Part shown: in pieces, positions 54,971 to 63,347 of the stretch | Numbering within the stretch: the first letter of the stretch is position 1 | Layout: each line of letters opens with the position of its first letter | Assembly (NCBI RefSeq): GCF_017161405.1 | Contig: NZ_CP071051.1 | Location: 1,426,001 to 1,490,000 of the forward strand | Reading direction: 5' to 3' | DNA from: Leucobacter sp. CX169 | GTDB lineage: Bacteria > Actinomycetota > Actinomycetes > Actinomycetales > Microbacteriaceae | Length of the DNA: 64,000 nt | Made by a program: the position numbers and the translations under genes | Notes under the pieces: generated by a model | Told to the model about the DNA's origin: nothing | What the model saw: the letters and a program-made list of their open reading frames with translations, nothing else | The model's database searches: none

Positions 54971-54998
54971 GACGCTGATAATCTATATTATGTCAGCT
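54971..54998 (+). other. dif: dif-like site / right attachment site
   Basis: Arms GACGCTGATAA (54971-54981, XerC side) and TTATGTCAGCT (54988-54998, XerD side) flank the 6-bp centre TCTATA. 20 of 28 positions agree with E. coli dif, including the run TATATTATGT. The left arm is repeated at 48663-48673. The shared 12-mer is ACGCTGATAATC. It is likely the chromosome-dimer resolution site of the host, used by the phage. Confidence 0.75.
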
Positions 54999-55247
54999 TG
55001 AGGCTTTCGCGCCGCTTCCCGACCCAGCAACCAGCGTTGACATTGTGCAACCGAGGCCACTCGTTCACCCACACGGAATCGCCGCGTGGTCGAATCCGAC
55101 TGTCACACAAGTGGACCCACCGCACGCGAAGAGCTTGCGCTGTCGCGACCCCCGGCTCCGCGGCGAACCTTTATAGCTTTTATAACTAGCGACCTCACTG
55201 AGCCAGTTGCCCCGCCGACCAACCCTCCGCAGGCTCACTCATCTCCC
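54999..55247. other. Non-coding flank right of the dif-like site
   Basis: About 250 bp with no supported gene. GGTCGAATCC near 55095 looks like a tRNA T-arm but no tRNA can be folded around it. Confidence 0.4.
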
Positions 55248-55613
55248 CTAGGCAGGAGCGGCAGTAGGCGGCTCCCATAGTTCAATCGGCAGACCTTCCG
55301 GGTCATGAATGCGCGCAAAATTGCCGTATTCGGCAGTGTTCCATTCCTCGCGGCGCTCAACGGGAATGCCCGAAGCCTCAAGTCGCGCCGCCATCTCTTC
55401 CAGGCCAGTCACGCGGAGATTGAGCATGAATGCTTGATCGGGCGCGAAGTAGTCAGAGTTGTTAGGGAACGGTGCGAACACAGTCATCCCCGCCTCCTGC
55501 TGCCAGATCCCGCCATGACCCGCCTCAATTCCCAGATGCGTGCGATACCAAGCAGTCCGAGCCTCAGGATCCGCACTCCTGAAGAAAATGCCGCCAATTC
55601 CCGCTACGCCCAC
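55248..55613 (-). CDS. VOC family (glyoxalase-like) protein
   Basis: A 121-residue vicinal-oxygen-chelate protein with two beta-alpha-beta-beta-beta modules: IGGIFFRSADPEARTAWYRTHLGIE at the start and FARIHDPEGLPIELWEPP at the end, with the Glu of IELWEP as a likely metal ligand. GTG start at 55613. The family includes glyoxalases, dioxygenases and resistance proteins, so the substrate is open. It is alone, 64 bp from the SRPBCC gene on the same strand. Confidence 0.85.
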   Translation of the reverse strand: MGVAGIGGIFFRSADPEARTAWYRTHLGIEAGHGGIWQQEAGMTVFAPFPNNSDYFAPDQAFMLNLRVTGLEEMAARLEASGIPVERREEWNTAEYGNFARIHDPEGLPIELWEPPTAAPA

Positions 55614-55677
55614 GATGCGCCTCCTGCCACTCGATGGAGGCCCAGACTACTTCGGCCCGGTCGCAAGCGCGAGAGGA

Positions 55678-56115
55678 TCAGCCGCTGGCGAGCATTCGGT
55701 CCATTGTTTCGAGGAATGAGCCGTACCCGGCGATCGTCCGCTCGACCTGCTCGTCCGAAAACCCGCCACGATCCTGCACGATCGTGAGGCGAGTGCCTCC
55801 AACAACCGTGTCCAACGAGAACTCGATGGGCACGCCGAGATCGTCGTCCGATTGGTCACTGAGCCCCATGGAGAGAAACTCCGGCGCACGCACCTCCACG
55901 TACACTCCCCGCCACCGGATCTCACCGCCACCCGGAAGTTGCATCGTCGCTCGCATCTTCCCGCCGGGGCGAACGTCCATCTCGAGCTCATCAAGCGGAA
56001 CCGCGACCTGGTCAGTGCCGAACCAGACCGCAAACTGCTCTGGCTCGGTGAGCAGCTCCCACACGCGCTCGGCGGACGCCGGCAGTGTGCGAGATGCACT
56101 GAAAGTCAACCTCAC
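55678..56115 (-). CDS. SRPBCC (AHSA1-type) domain protein
   Basis: A 145-residue START-like protein: LPASAERVWELLTEPEQFAVWFG at the N-terminus, VRPGGKMRATM and a long C-terminal helix, all typical of AHSA1/SRPBCC proteins that bind hydrophobic ligands or assist Hsp90-like functions. GTG 56115 has GGAGG 5 nt upstream and is preferred over GTG 56127. Ligand unknown. Confidence 0.85.
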   Translation of the reverse strand: MRLTFSASRTLPASAERVWELLTEPEQFAVWFGTDQVAVPLDELEMDVRPGGKMRATMQLPGGGEIRWRGVYVEVRAPEFLSMGLSDQSDDDLGVPIEFSLDTVVGGTRLTIVQDRGGFSDEQVERTIAGYGSFLETMDRMLASG

Positions 56116-56138
56116 GAGGTCCTCCACTCCCCCACCAC

Positions 56139-56651
56139 TCAGACAGGATCGTCCGTGTCACCCATCGTAATTGCGGCGACGACGGCGGAACAGCCTGACA
56201 CCAGATCAGCACTTCGAAGCTCGATGTCGACTCCCCGTCGGCCGCCCGAGACAAACACCGTCTCAGCGTCGAGTACCGAGGCGTCGACCACCATCGGCAA
56301 CTTCGAACGCTGCCCGAAGGGACTCATCCCGCCCAGTACATACCCAGTCCGACGCTCAGCAACGACCGGGTCCGCAAGCTCTGCCTGCTTCGCCCCGAGT
56401 GCGAGCGCAACCTTTCGCGGCTGCATCCTGCGCGGCACCGGCAGGATCGCAACAGCCTGTCGTCCATCGACCTGCACGATCAGCGTCTTAAACAGTCGCT
56501 GCGCGGGCACGCCGAGAGCGGCGATCGCTTCGTCACCGTAGTTGCGGACCCGAGGATCGTGCACAAAGGTGTGAACTGTATACGGGTACCCCAGCTGGTC
56601 GAGGGCGCGGGTCGCCGGAGTTGTGGGTGACTTCTGCTGCGCCTTCGCCAT
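56139..56651 (-). CDS. ybaK: YbaK/EbsC family Cys-tRNA(Pro) deacylase
   Basis: A 170-residue YbaK-type editing enzyme that hydrolyses misacylated Cys-tRNA(Pro). It has the expected blocks: TPATRALDQLGYPYTVHTF, the catalytic Lys in RLFKTLIV, TGYVLGGMSPFGQRSKLP and SGGRRGVDIELRSADL. ATG 56651 lies 2 bp after the trpD stop, so the two are probably transcribed together. Confidence 0.93.
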   Translation of the reverse strand: MAKAQQKSPTTPATRALDQLGYPYTVHTFVHDPRVRNYGDEAIAALGVPAQRLFKTLIVQVDGRQAVAILPVPRRMQPRKVALALGAKQAELADPVVAERRTGYVLGGMSPFGQRSKLPMVVDASVLDAETVFVSGGRRGVDIELRSADLVSGCSAVVAAITMGDTDDPV

Positions 56652-56653
56652 GG

Positions 56654-57736
56654 CTAGTGCGCGGCGGCGGCGGCGCGCTGAGTAGACGTAGACCAGAGCG
56701 CAAGCTTCGCAGCAGCCTTCCCCGAGTCAATCGCGTCAGCGGTTACGCTGAGCTTCTCCTGCAGGCGCTCAAGGATCCCGCGCTCAGCGGACGCGGGATC
56801 AGCCACAAGATCGAAGGCCACGAGACCGGCGGCGGCATTCAGCAGGACAATGTCGCGCACGGGGCCGAGCTCCCCCGCGAACACGCGGTGCACCACCGCA
56901 GCGTTCTCTTCGGGCGTTCCTCCCAGGAGGTCTTGCATCTTGGCTCGCTTCAACCCCAGGTCGCGCGGGTCAAGATCATGCTCAGTCATCGCGCCGCGAC
57001 TGACCTCCCAAATGTGCGAGTGACCCGTCGTCGTGAGTTCATCGAGGCCGTCGTCGCCGCGGAACACGAGGGCCGCCGCGCCGCGAAGCTGAAACACGCC
57101 GGCGATCAATGGGGCACGCTCGGCATCAGCCACGCCCACCGCCGACGCTTCGGGCCGGACAGGGTTGCAGAGCGGGCCGAGGAAGTTGAACACGGTCGGG
57201 ATGCCCAACTCCGCGCGGGCCGGCCCTGCGTGCCGGAAGCCGGGCAGGAACCGCGCGGCGTGCACAAACGCGATGCCGGTCTCTCGGTAGACCTGCAGCA
57301 GAGACGCCGCGTCCAGACCCAAGTCGATCCCCAGCGCCGTCAAGACATCCGACGAACCAGACTGTGAGCTTGCGGCTCGGTTGCCGTGCTTCACGACCGG
57401 TGCGCCCGCCGCTGCCGCGATAATCGAAGCCATCGTTGAGATGTTCACCGTGCCAAACCGGTCGCCACCGGTCCCAACGATGTCGAGCGCCACCGGATCC
57501 AGGCCGATCGGCTCGGCCTCCTCGAGAATGGCATCGCGGAATCCGACGATCTCGTTGACCGTCACTCCCTTTGCATTCAGCGCGGTGAGGAACCCACCGA
57601 TCTGGGCGCCGGATGCCTGGCCCGTCATGATCTCTGACATCGCCCACTCCGCCTGCGCCACACTCAGGTCTGCACCCTCAAGCAAGGTGGTGAGCACAAC
57701 AGGCCAAGTCAGTTCCGAAATCATAATCGCCATCAT
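56654..57736 (-). CDS. trpD: Anthranilate phosphoribosyltransferase
   Basis: A 360-residue TrpD joining anthranilate to phosphoribosyl pyrophosphate in tryptophan synthesis. Motifs: DIVGTGGDRFGTVNIST (PRPP binding, about 86-102), KHGNRAASSQSGSSDVLTALG and the metal-binding RGDDGLDELTTTG. Start ATG 57736 is chosen because of GGAAGG 6 nt upstream; ATG 57733 and 57724 are in frame. It is separated from other trp genes, as often in this group, and diverges from ctaE. Confidence 0.94.
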   Translation of the reverse strand: MMAIMISELTWPVVLTTLLEGADLSVAQAEWAMSEIMTGQASGAQIGGFLTALNAKGVTVNEIVGFRDAILEEAEPIGLDPVALDIVGTGGDRFGTVNISTMASIIAAAAGAPVVKHGNRAASSQSGSSDVLTALGIDLGLDAASLLQVYRETGIAFVHAARFLPGFRHAGPARAELGIPTVFNFLGPLCNPVRPEASAVGVADAERAPLIAGVFQLRGAAALVFRGDDGLDELTTTGHSHIWEVSRGAMTEHDLDPRDLGLKRAKMQDLLGGTPEENAAVVHRVFAGELGPVRDIVLLNAAAGLVAFDLVADPASAERGILERLQEKLSVTADAIDSGKAAAKLALWSTSTQRAAAAAH

Positions 57737-57870
57737 ATCGAGCCTTCCGCACCACGCCGGGGCGCGAGGCGGACGCCCAATGTCGCGAAGCACGGTAGTC
57801 TGGTGAGGTTCTCAGGGATGAAGTTCGGCCACGCCGCGCTCGGGTGCGAAACACACACCGAACTTTCAGC

Positions 57871-57876
57871 CATAAT
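57871..57876 (+). promoter_or_regulatory. -10 box of a probably leaderless ctaE
   Basis: CATAAT lies 6 nt before GTG 57883; no spaced ribosome-binding site is present. The -35 is not clear. Confidence 0.4.
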
Positions 57877-57882
57877 GGAAGG

Positions 57883-58512
57883 GTGTCAACGACCACTATG
57901 AATACCAAGTCAGCCGTGCCTTCGGTCAAGCGGCCCAACATCGTCGCTGTCGGCACGATCGTTTGGCTGGGTAGCGAAGTCATGTTCTTCGCCGGCCTGT
58001 TCGCCATTTACTTCACACTGCGGGCCATGGCGCCTGAGCTCTGGGCAGTCCAGACTGAGAAGCACAACTTCACGTTTGCGCTGATCAACACGCTCATCCT
58101 GGTCTCGTCGTCATTCGCCTGCCAGGCAGGCGTGTTCGCTGCCGAGCGGAACCAGCCGCACGCCACGGGTCGTGGCATGCGCAACTGGGGAACCGTCGAG
58201 TGGTTCTACCTCACCTTCGTGCTGGGTGCGATCTTCGTCGCCGGCCAGGCGTGGGAGTACGCAACCTTCGTGTCGGAGGGCATCACGCTGAACTCCGACG
58301 CCTACGGCTCCGCGTTCTACATGACCACCGGCTTCCACGGCATTCACGTGTCGCTGGGTCTGATCGCCTTCCTCTTGGTGATCGGTCGCCTGTACGCGGT
58401 CAAGAACTTCACTCACAAGGAGGCCACCAGCGCCGTCGTCGTGTCCTACTACTGGCACTTCGTCGACATCGTGTGGATCGGCCTGTTCATCGTCATCTAC
58501 ATGATCAAGTAG
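57883..58512 (+). CDS. ctaE: Cytochrome c oxidase subunit III (haem-copper oxidase)
   Basis: A 209-residue subunit III of the aa3-type oxidase with five transmembrane helices: [22 protein letters not shown] with the conserved Glu, [17 protein letters not shown] and [19 protein letters not shown]. Start GTG 57883 gives [14 protein letters not shown] 57898 would drop five residues. It heads the ctaE-qcrCAB operon, so bc1 and oxidase are made together as in the actinobacterial supercomplex. Confidence 0.95.
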   Translation: MSTTTMNTKSAVPSVKRPNIVAVGTIVWLGSEVMFFAGLFAIYFTLRAMAPELWAVQTEKHNFTFALINTLILVSSSFACQAGVFAAERNQPHATGRGMRNWGTVEWFYLTFVLGAIFVAGQAWEYATFVSEGITLNSDAYGSAFYMTTGFHGIHVSLGLIAFLLVIGRLYAVKNFTHKEATSAVVVSYYWHFVDIVWIGLFIVIYMIK

Positions 58513-58531
58513 CGTCAGGAGTATCGACATC

Positions 58532-59332
58532 ATGGCTCGCGCCAAGAAGAACCTCCGGAAGTCGGGTCGCCGGCATCCTCTCGCAACCGTCGCGCTCGTC
58601 GCGGTCGGCCTCCTGGTCACCGGAGCTGCATATGCAGGCTTCAGCCAGACGTCAGCTACGGCTGAGATCGACCTCAACGCACAGTCCACGATCGACGAGG
58701 GCCAGAAGCTCTTCGCTGCAAACTGCGCTACCTGCCACGGCATGGGCGCAGCGGGCACCGAAGAGGGCCCCTCGCTGATTGGTGCTGGCGCCGCATCGGT
58801 GCACTTCCAGGTGGGCACCGGCCGCATGCCGCTCGCCTTCCAAGGCCCGCAGGGCATGGTCAAGCCGAAGCAGTTCACCGAGGACCAGACACTGCAGCTC
58901 GCAGCGTACGTCGCCTCGCTGGCTCCCGGACCCGGCCTTCCCGAAACCCAGTACCTGCAGGGAGACGGCAATGCCGCTGCCGGTGGCGAACTGTTCCGCA
59001 TCAACTGCGCGATGTGCCACAACGTTGCTGCTGCCGGTGGCGCACTGACGCAGGGCAAATTTGCTCCGTCGCTGCAGGGCGTTGCTCCGACGCACGTCTA
59101 CGAGGCCATGGTCACCGGCCCGCAGAACATGCCGGTGTTCAACGACGCGAACCTCACGCCGCAGGACAAGTCCGACATCATCACGTACCTCCAGTACATC
59201 GAGCAGAAGCCGTCCGTCGGCGGCCTCACGCTTGGATCTCTTGGCCCCGTCTCTGAGGGTCTCTTTATCTGGGTCATCGGTATGGGCATCATCATCGCGT
59301 TCACCGTTTGGGTGACCGCGAAGTCCAACTAG
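58532..59332 (+). CDS. qcrC: Cytochrome bc1 complex dihaem cytochrome c subunit
   Basis: A 266-residue membrane-bound dihaem cytochrome c. Two CxxCH haem sites are visible (ANCATCHGMG and INCAMCHNVA), plus an N-terminal signal anchor (LATVALVAVGLLVTGAAYAG) and a C-terminal transmembrane helix (LFIWVIGMGIIIAFTVWV). The protein carries electrons directly to the oxidase in place of soluble cytochrome c. ATG 20 nt after ctaE. Confidence 0.96.
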   Translation: MARAKKNLRKSGRRHPLATVALVAVGLLVTGAAYAGFSQTSATAEIDLNAQSTIDEGQKLFAANCATCHGMGAAGTEEGPSLIGAGAASVHFQVGTGRMPLAFQGPQGMVKPKQFTEDQTLQLAAYVASLAPGPGLPETQYLQGDGNAAAGGELFRINCAMCHNVAAAGGALTQGKFAPSLQGVAPTHVYEAMVTGPQNMPVFNDANLTPQDKSDIITYLQYIEQKPSVGGLTLGSLGPVSEGLFIWVIGMGIIIAFTVWVTAKSN

Positions 59333-59379
59333 CGCCGATCACGTACGCACGACGACAGAGTCAGTAACCAAGGAGAAAC

Positions 59380-60453
59380 ATGGCAGAGGAAGCGAAAAAC
59401 GGTAGCGAAGGCGCCGTTGTCGCCGCTCAGCGCCACGGTGGGAGTGACAGCGCGGTTGGTACCGCGGTCATCTCCCCCGATGCCGCAGTCAACCCGGGGC
59501 TGCCCCCGCACCGTAAGCGTGTAACGGACCTCGATCCGAAGAAAGACAAGAGCGCCGAGCGCGTTGTCTACACGCTGTTCTACGTCTCGATCGTGGGTAG
59601 CTTGGCCGCCGTTCTGGCGTACATGTTCATCCCGATTGAGACCGGTGAGCTTGAGGCGATTCGCCTGCACACCATGCTGGTCGGTACCGGCATGACCCTC
59701 GCGCTGCTCGCCCTCGGCGTCGGCGCGGTGCACTGGGGCAAGGCCGTTATGGCGGACCACGAGTCCGTCGACGAACGTCACCCCGTGCCGAGCTCCCCCG
59801 AGGTCCGCGCGGAGGCCGCTGAGGTCTTCACGCTTGCGAACGAAGAGTCCGGCTTCAGCCGTCGCTCGCTCGTGCGCAACAGCCTCATCGGTGCGCTCCT
59901 GGCTTTCCCCATTCCGGGCGTCGTTCTCCTGCGCGGCCTTGCCCCGCAGGACATCGATCCGGTCGAGGTCCTCAAGCACACGATGTGGGACAAGGGTGTA
60001 CGCCTTGCCCGCGACCCCTCCGGTATCGCCATCAAGGCGGCGGACGTCACCATCGGCTCGGTGTTTCACGTCATCCCGGAGAACCTGAATGAGGGTGGCC
60101 ACATCCTCGACGAGAAGGCGAAAGCCATCGTTCTCCTGATGCGTCTGGATCCCGAGGATCTCAACGAGCCCGAGGACAAGAAGAGCTGGTCCTACAACGG
60201 CATCGTCGCGTACTCCAAGGTCTGCACCCACGTCGGCTGCCCGGTAGCGCTCTACGAGCAGCACACGCACCACCTGCTGTGCCCGTGCCACCAGTCGCAG
60301 TTCGACGTGTCGGACGGCGCGAAGGTCGTTTTCGGCCCCGCCAAGCGTCCGCTGCCGCAGCTGCCCATCACGGTGGATGACGAGGGCTACCTCGTCGCGC
60401 AGAGCGATTTCCACGAACCCGTCGGCCCGAGCTACTGGGAGCGTCTCAAGTGA
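59380..60453 (+). CDS. qcrA: Cytochrome bc1 complex Rieske iron-sulfur subunit
   Basis: A 357-residue Rieske protein of the actinobacterial type with three N-terminal transmembrane segments (about 64-80, 98-113 and 168-185) instead of one. Cluster ligands are in KVCTHVGCPVAL and LLCPCHQSQFD. AAGGAG precedes ATG. The stop overlaps the qcrB GTG. The N-terminal 40 residues are cytoplasmic and charged. Confidence 0.96.
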   Translation: MAEEAKNGSEGAVVAAQRHGGSDSAVGTAVISPDAAVNPGLPPHRKRVTDLDPKKDKSAERVVYTLFYVSIVGSLAAVLAYMFIPIETGELEAIRLHTMLVGTGMTLALLALGVGAVHWGKAVMADHESVDERHPVPSSPEVRAEAAEVFTLANEESGFSRRSLVRNSLIGALLAFPIPGVVLLRGLAPQDIDPVEVLKHTMWDKGVRLARDPSGIAIKAADVTIGSVFHVIPENLNEGGHILDEKAKAIVLLMRLDPEDLNEPEDKKSWSYNGIVAYSKVCTHVGCPVALYEQHTHHLLCPCHQSQFDVSDGAKVVFGPAKRPLPQLPITVDDEGYLVAQSDFHEPVGPSYWERLK

Positions 60454-62057
60454 GCACCGATACCACCACCACCCAGGCAAGCGGCACTTCCCGCTTCACC
60501 TCGGCAGCCGCAAACTACATTGACGAGCGCACCAAGATCGGCGTAGCTGTCAAGGAGTTCGGCCGCAAGGTCTTCCCCGACCACTGGTCCTTCCTCCTCG
60601 GCGAGGTCGCACTGTACAGCTTCGTCGTGATCCTGCTTTCGGGCACCTTCCTGACGCTGTTCTTCCAGGCGACCATGATCGAGACGGTCTACAACGGTCC
60701 GTACGTCCCGATGAAGGGCATCGTGATGTCCGGCGCCATGGCGTCGACGCTCGATATTTCGTTCTCGGTGCGTGGCGGCCTGCTCATGCGTCAGGTCCAC
60801 CACTGGGCTGCGCTGCTCTTCGTCGCTTCCATCGGCCTGCACATGCTCCGGATCTTCTTCACCGGCGCATTCCGCAAGCCCCGCGAGCTGAACTGGGTCA
60901 TCGGATTCGTCCTCTTCGTCCTCGCGATGGCTGAAGGCTTCACCGGCTACTCACTTCCTGATGACGTGCTCTCGGGCAACGGCCTCCGAATCATCGACGG
61001 CATCATCAAGTCGATGCCGGTCGTCGGCACCTGGCTCTCGTTCCTCTTCTTCGGCGGCGAGTTCCCGGGCACTGACATCGTCGGTCGCCTATACATGCTG
61101 CACATCATGCTGCTGCCCGCCATGGTGATCCTGTTCGTGGCGCTGCACCTTGTGTTCGTGGTCATCCACAAGCACACGCAGTACCCTGGCCCCGGAAAGA
61201 CGCAGCAGAACGTTGTTGGCTTCCCGGTCCTCCCGGTCTACGCGGCAAAGGCGGGTGGGTTCTTCTTCATCGTCTTCGGTGTGATCATGCTGATCGCCTC
61301 GTTCGTGAGCATCAACGCGATCTGGGCATACGGACCGTACGACCCCTCACCGGTCTCGGCCGGCACCCAGCCTGACTGGTACATCGGCTTTGCCGATGGC
61401 ATGCTCCGCCTGATTCCGCCGGGGCTCGAGACCGAGTGGTTCGGCTACACCTGGTCGTGGAACATGCTGATCCCGCTGATCATCATCGGTCTCTTCCTGG
61501 TCGTCGTCGCTGCCTACCCCTTCATTGAGGCGTGGGTCACGGGAGACAAACGCGAGCACCACCTGCTCGATCGCCCGCGCAACGCTCCCACCCGCACCGC
61601 GATCGGCGCTGCAGGCGTGACGTTCTACGCAGTAATGTGGGCCGGCGCAAGCTCGGACCTCATGGCGACCCACTTCCAGCTCTCGATGGAAGGCGTGATC
61701 CACGGTCTGCAGTTCCTGCTGATCTTCGGCCCGATCATCGCGTACTTGATCACGAAGCGCATCTGCCTCGGCCTGCAGAAGAAGGATCGTTCGATCGCTC
61801 TGCACGGCTACGAGTCGGGTCGGATCGTTCGCCTCCCCGGTGGCGAGTTCGTCGAGGTGCACAAGAAGCTCGACGAGTACGAGAACTGGCGTCTCGTGAG
61901 CTACAACGATTACGCACCGCTGATGCTCCGCCCGAACCAGGACGGCCGCATCCCCTTCTCGAAGCGACTCCGCGCAGGCATGAGCCGCTGGTTCTTCGAA
62001 GATCGGATCGCTCCGGTTACGCCGAAGGAAATCGAGCAGGAGGGCCACGGACACTAG
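60450..62057 (+). CDS. qcrB: Cytochrome bc1 complex cytochrome b subunit
   Basis: A 535-residue cytochrome b with about nine transmembrane helices. Haem-ligand His pairs are in RQVHHWAALLFVASIGLHML and MLHIMLLPAMVILFVALHLV, the Qo-site loop motif is PYDPSPVSAGTQPDWYIG (PDWY, as typical for actinobacteria), and a 120-residue cytoplasmic C-terminal extension is present. GTG overlaps the qcrA stop. It is the target site type of telacebec-like inhibitors in mycobacteria. Confidence 0.97.
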   Translation: MSTDTTTTQASGTSRFTSAAANYIDERTKIGVAVKEFGRKVFPDHWSFLLGEVALYSFVVILLSGTFLTLFFQATMIETVYNGPYVPMKGIVMSGAMASTLDISFSVRGGLLMRQVHHWAALLFVASIGLHMLRIFFTGAFRKPRELNWVIGFVLFVLAMAEGFTGYSLPDDVLSGNGLRIIDGIIKSMPVVGTWLSFLFFGGEFPGTDIVGRLYMLHIMLLPAMVILFVALHLVFVVIHKHTQYPGPGKTQQNVVGFPVLPVYAAKAGGFFFIVFGVIMLIASFVSINAIWAYGPYDPSPVSAGTQPDWYIGFADGMLRLIPPGLETEWFGYTWSWNMLIPLIIIGLFLVVVAAYPFIEAWVTGDKREHHLLDRPRNAPTRTAIGAAGVTFYAVMWAGASSDLMATHFQLSMEGVIHGLQFLLIFGPIIAYLITKRICLGLQKKDRSIALHGYESGRIVRLPGGEFVEVHKKLDEYENWRLVSYNDYAPLMLRPNQDGRIPFSKRLRAGMSRWFFEDRIAPVTPKEIEQEGHGH

Positions 62058-62076
62058 TCCGCTCCCCCGCGTCAAC

Positions 62077-62125
62077 GGATCGGGCCTCGCAGGAATTACT
62101 TCCTGCGGGGCCCGATCCGTTTTTA
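62077..62125 (+). terminator. Terminator of the ctaE-qcrCAB operon
   Basis: A 19-bp stem (GGATCGGGCCTCGCAGGAA / TTCCTGCGGGGCCCGATCC, one mismatch or wobble) with a 4-nt loop and T5. Confidence 0.9.
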
Positions 62126-62155
62126 CGTCCTGCCTCGCGCTGCGAGAATGAATCT

Positions 62156-62647
62156 ATGCCCGTCATCAGTCAGGACCAGACCTCAACGATTCGTCCCAGC
62201 CGCGGCCCATCGGAGTTCCCCGCACTCCGAGAGATTTGGCGAAGCTCCGTTCGTGCGACGCACGACTTCCTCGACGACGCCGACTTCGCGCGCATCGACG
62301 CCGACCTCGTCCCGACCTACCTGCCAGCCGTGACGCTCATCGTCTTGGAGCGCGGCGGGGCGCCGCAGGGGTTCGCCGGGATATCGCCGGGCACCCTCGA
62401 AATGCTCTTCGTCGCTGCCGAGGCGAGAGGCTCAGGCGTCGGAACGGCTCTCCTCTCCGAAGCCACGAGTCAGTATGGCGTGACCCGGGTCGACGTGAAC
62501 GAGCAGAACCTCGGCGCGCTCAACTTCTATCTCGGGCAGGGCTTCGTGCGCACCGGCCGCAGCGAAGTCGACGGAGACGGACGCCCGTACCCGATCCTGC
62601 ACCTGAGCAAGGATGCACGGCCCGGGAGTGCTTCCCTCGCCGAGTAG
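62156..62647 (+). CDS. GNAT family N-acetyltransferase
   Basis: A 163-residue GNAT enzyme similar in build to YjaB/PhnO-type acetyltransferases: IRPSRGPSEFPALREIWRSSVRATHDFL, acetyl-CoA loop motif AEARGSGVGTALL, and VNEQNLGALNFYLGQGFVRTGR. ATG 62156 preferred; the open frame upstream runs inside qcrB and is not real. Substrate unknown. Confidence 0.88.
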   Translation: MPVISQDQTSTIRPSRGPSEFPALREIWRSSVRATHDFLDDADFARIDADLVPTYLPAVTLIVLERGGAPQGFAGISPGTLEMLFVAAEARGSGVGTALLSEATSQYGVTRVDVNEQNLGALNFYLGQGFVRTGRSEVDGDGRPYPILHLSKDARPGSASLAE

Positions 62648-62840
62648 CTCGAGCCACCACCACTCACACCGGCCCGATCGCCGTTCCGCCGCATTCGAAT
62701 TGGCGCGCGCCGCGGATTGGGCCGGGTTCCGAGCTCAATCAGTCCCCCGTGCTGCTCGGCAGGCTGCTCCGTCAGGGTCTACGACGACACACTGCCGCGA
62801 GCTGCAACGGGAGCGGGTCGGAGTGACTGCGGGAGGAAAC

Positions 62841-62885
62841 ACGAAGGCCCCGATCCGCGCGGTGGGCGCGAGCCGGGGCCTTCGT
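62841..62885 (-). terminator. Terminator of the ctaD-ctaF-GNAT unit
   Basis: ACGAAGGCCCCG and CGGGGCCTTCGT form a perfect 12-bp outer stem with an inner CGCGC/GCGCG stem; GTTTCC follows on the minus strand. Confidence 0.75.
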
Positions 62886-62899
62886 AGAGATCTTGCGTA

Positions 62900-63343
62900 C
62901 TAGCCGAGGTCGAGGACCTTGCGGTAGTGCTCTCCCACCGGGGCAAAGCCTCGGTGGTTGTAGAACGAGCCCATGCGGGCGGTGGACGCCGACAGCTGAC
63001 GCACCCCGCGACCCATGCAGTAATGCTCGTTCGCCTGAATCAGCCGATCGCCGATCCCGTGCCCTCGAGCGGCCTCGTTGACCACGATCTCCTGCAGGTG
63101 ACCGGCGAGGCCTGACGCGTGCAAGAGACGTGAGACGGTCAAAAGCGAGTAGCCTACGACCTCTTCACCATCAACGGCGACAAACAGCACGTTCGTCTCT
63201 TGATCACGGTGGCGCAGCACGTTGTCGAGCGCGACGACAAACTCATCGCGTCCGATCGGCTCGCGCCCCGAGTGATACTGGCGAGCCAGCTCGAAGAGCG
63301 CCTTGGCGTCTTCGAGCTGGCCGCGTCGAATTGAGATTCCCAT
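62900..63343 (-). CDS. GNAT family N-acetyltransferase
   Basis: A 147-residue GNAT enzyme: ISIRRGQLEDAKALFELARQYHSG, FVAVDGEEVVGYSLL, the acetyl-CoA site VNEAARGHGIGDRLIQ and SFYNHRGFAPVGEHYRKVL. ATG 63343 follows the ctaF stop by 4 nt and is chosen over an upstream in-frame start inside ctaF. Co-transcribed with ctaF and ctaD; its link to the oxidase is not obvious. Confidence 0.87.
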   Translation of the reverse strand: MGISIRRGQLEDAKALFELARQYHSGREPIGRDEFVVALDNVLRHRDQETNVLFVAVDGEEVVGYSLLTVSRLLHASGLAGHLQEIVVNEAARGHGIGDRLIQANEHYCMGRGVRQLSASTARMGSFYNHRGFAPVGEHYRKVLDLG

Positions 63344-63347
63344 ATGC

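Larger units (their letters stand above)
48663..54983 (-). mobile_element. Integrated filamentous phage (inovirus-like prophage)
   Basis: All late and replication functions expected of an inovirus are packed here with overlapping starts and stops: HUH Rep, Zot/gpI-like ATPase, pVI-like, pIII-like, pVIII-like coat, several 27-62-residue membrane-type ORFs and a small gpV-position protein. All are on the minus strand except one small divergent gene. The 12-bp repeat ACGCTGATAATC at 48664-48675 and 54972-54983 bounds it and lies in dif-like XerC arms. Circular length would be 6,308 bp. No integrase, secretin or capsid/terminase genes are present. Confidence 0.88.

Noticed and set aside
55085-55130. 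tRNA remnant as phage attachment site (GGTCGAATCC)
   Set aside because: No acceptor, D or anticodon stem can be formed around it, and the phage end is explained by the dif-like repeat.
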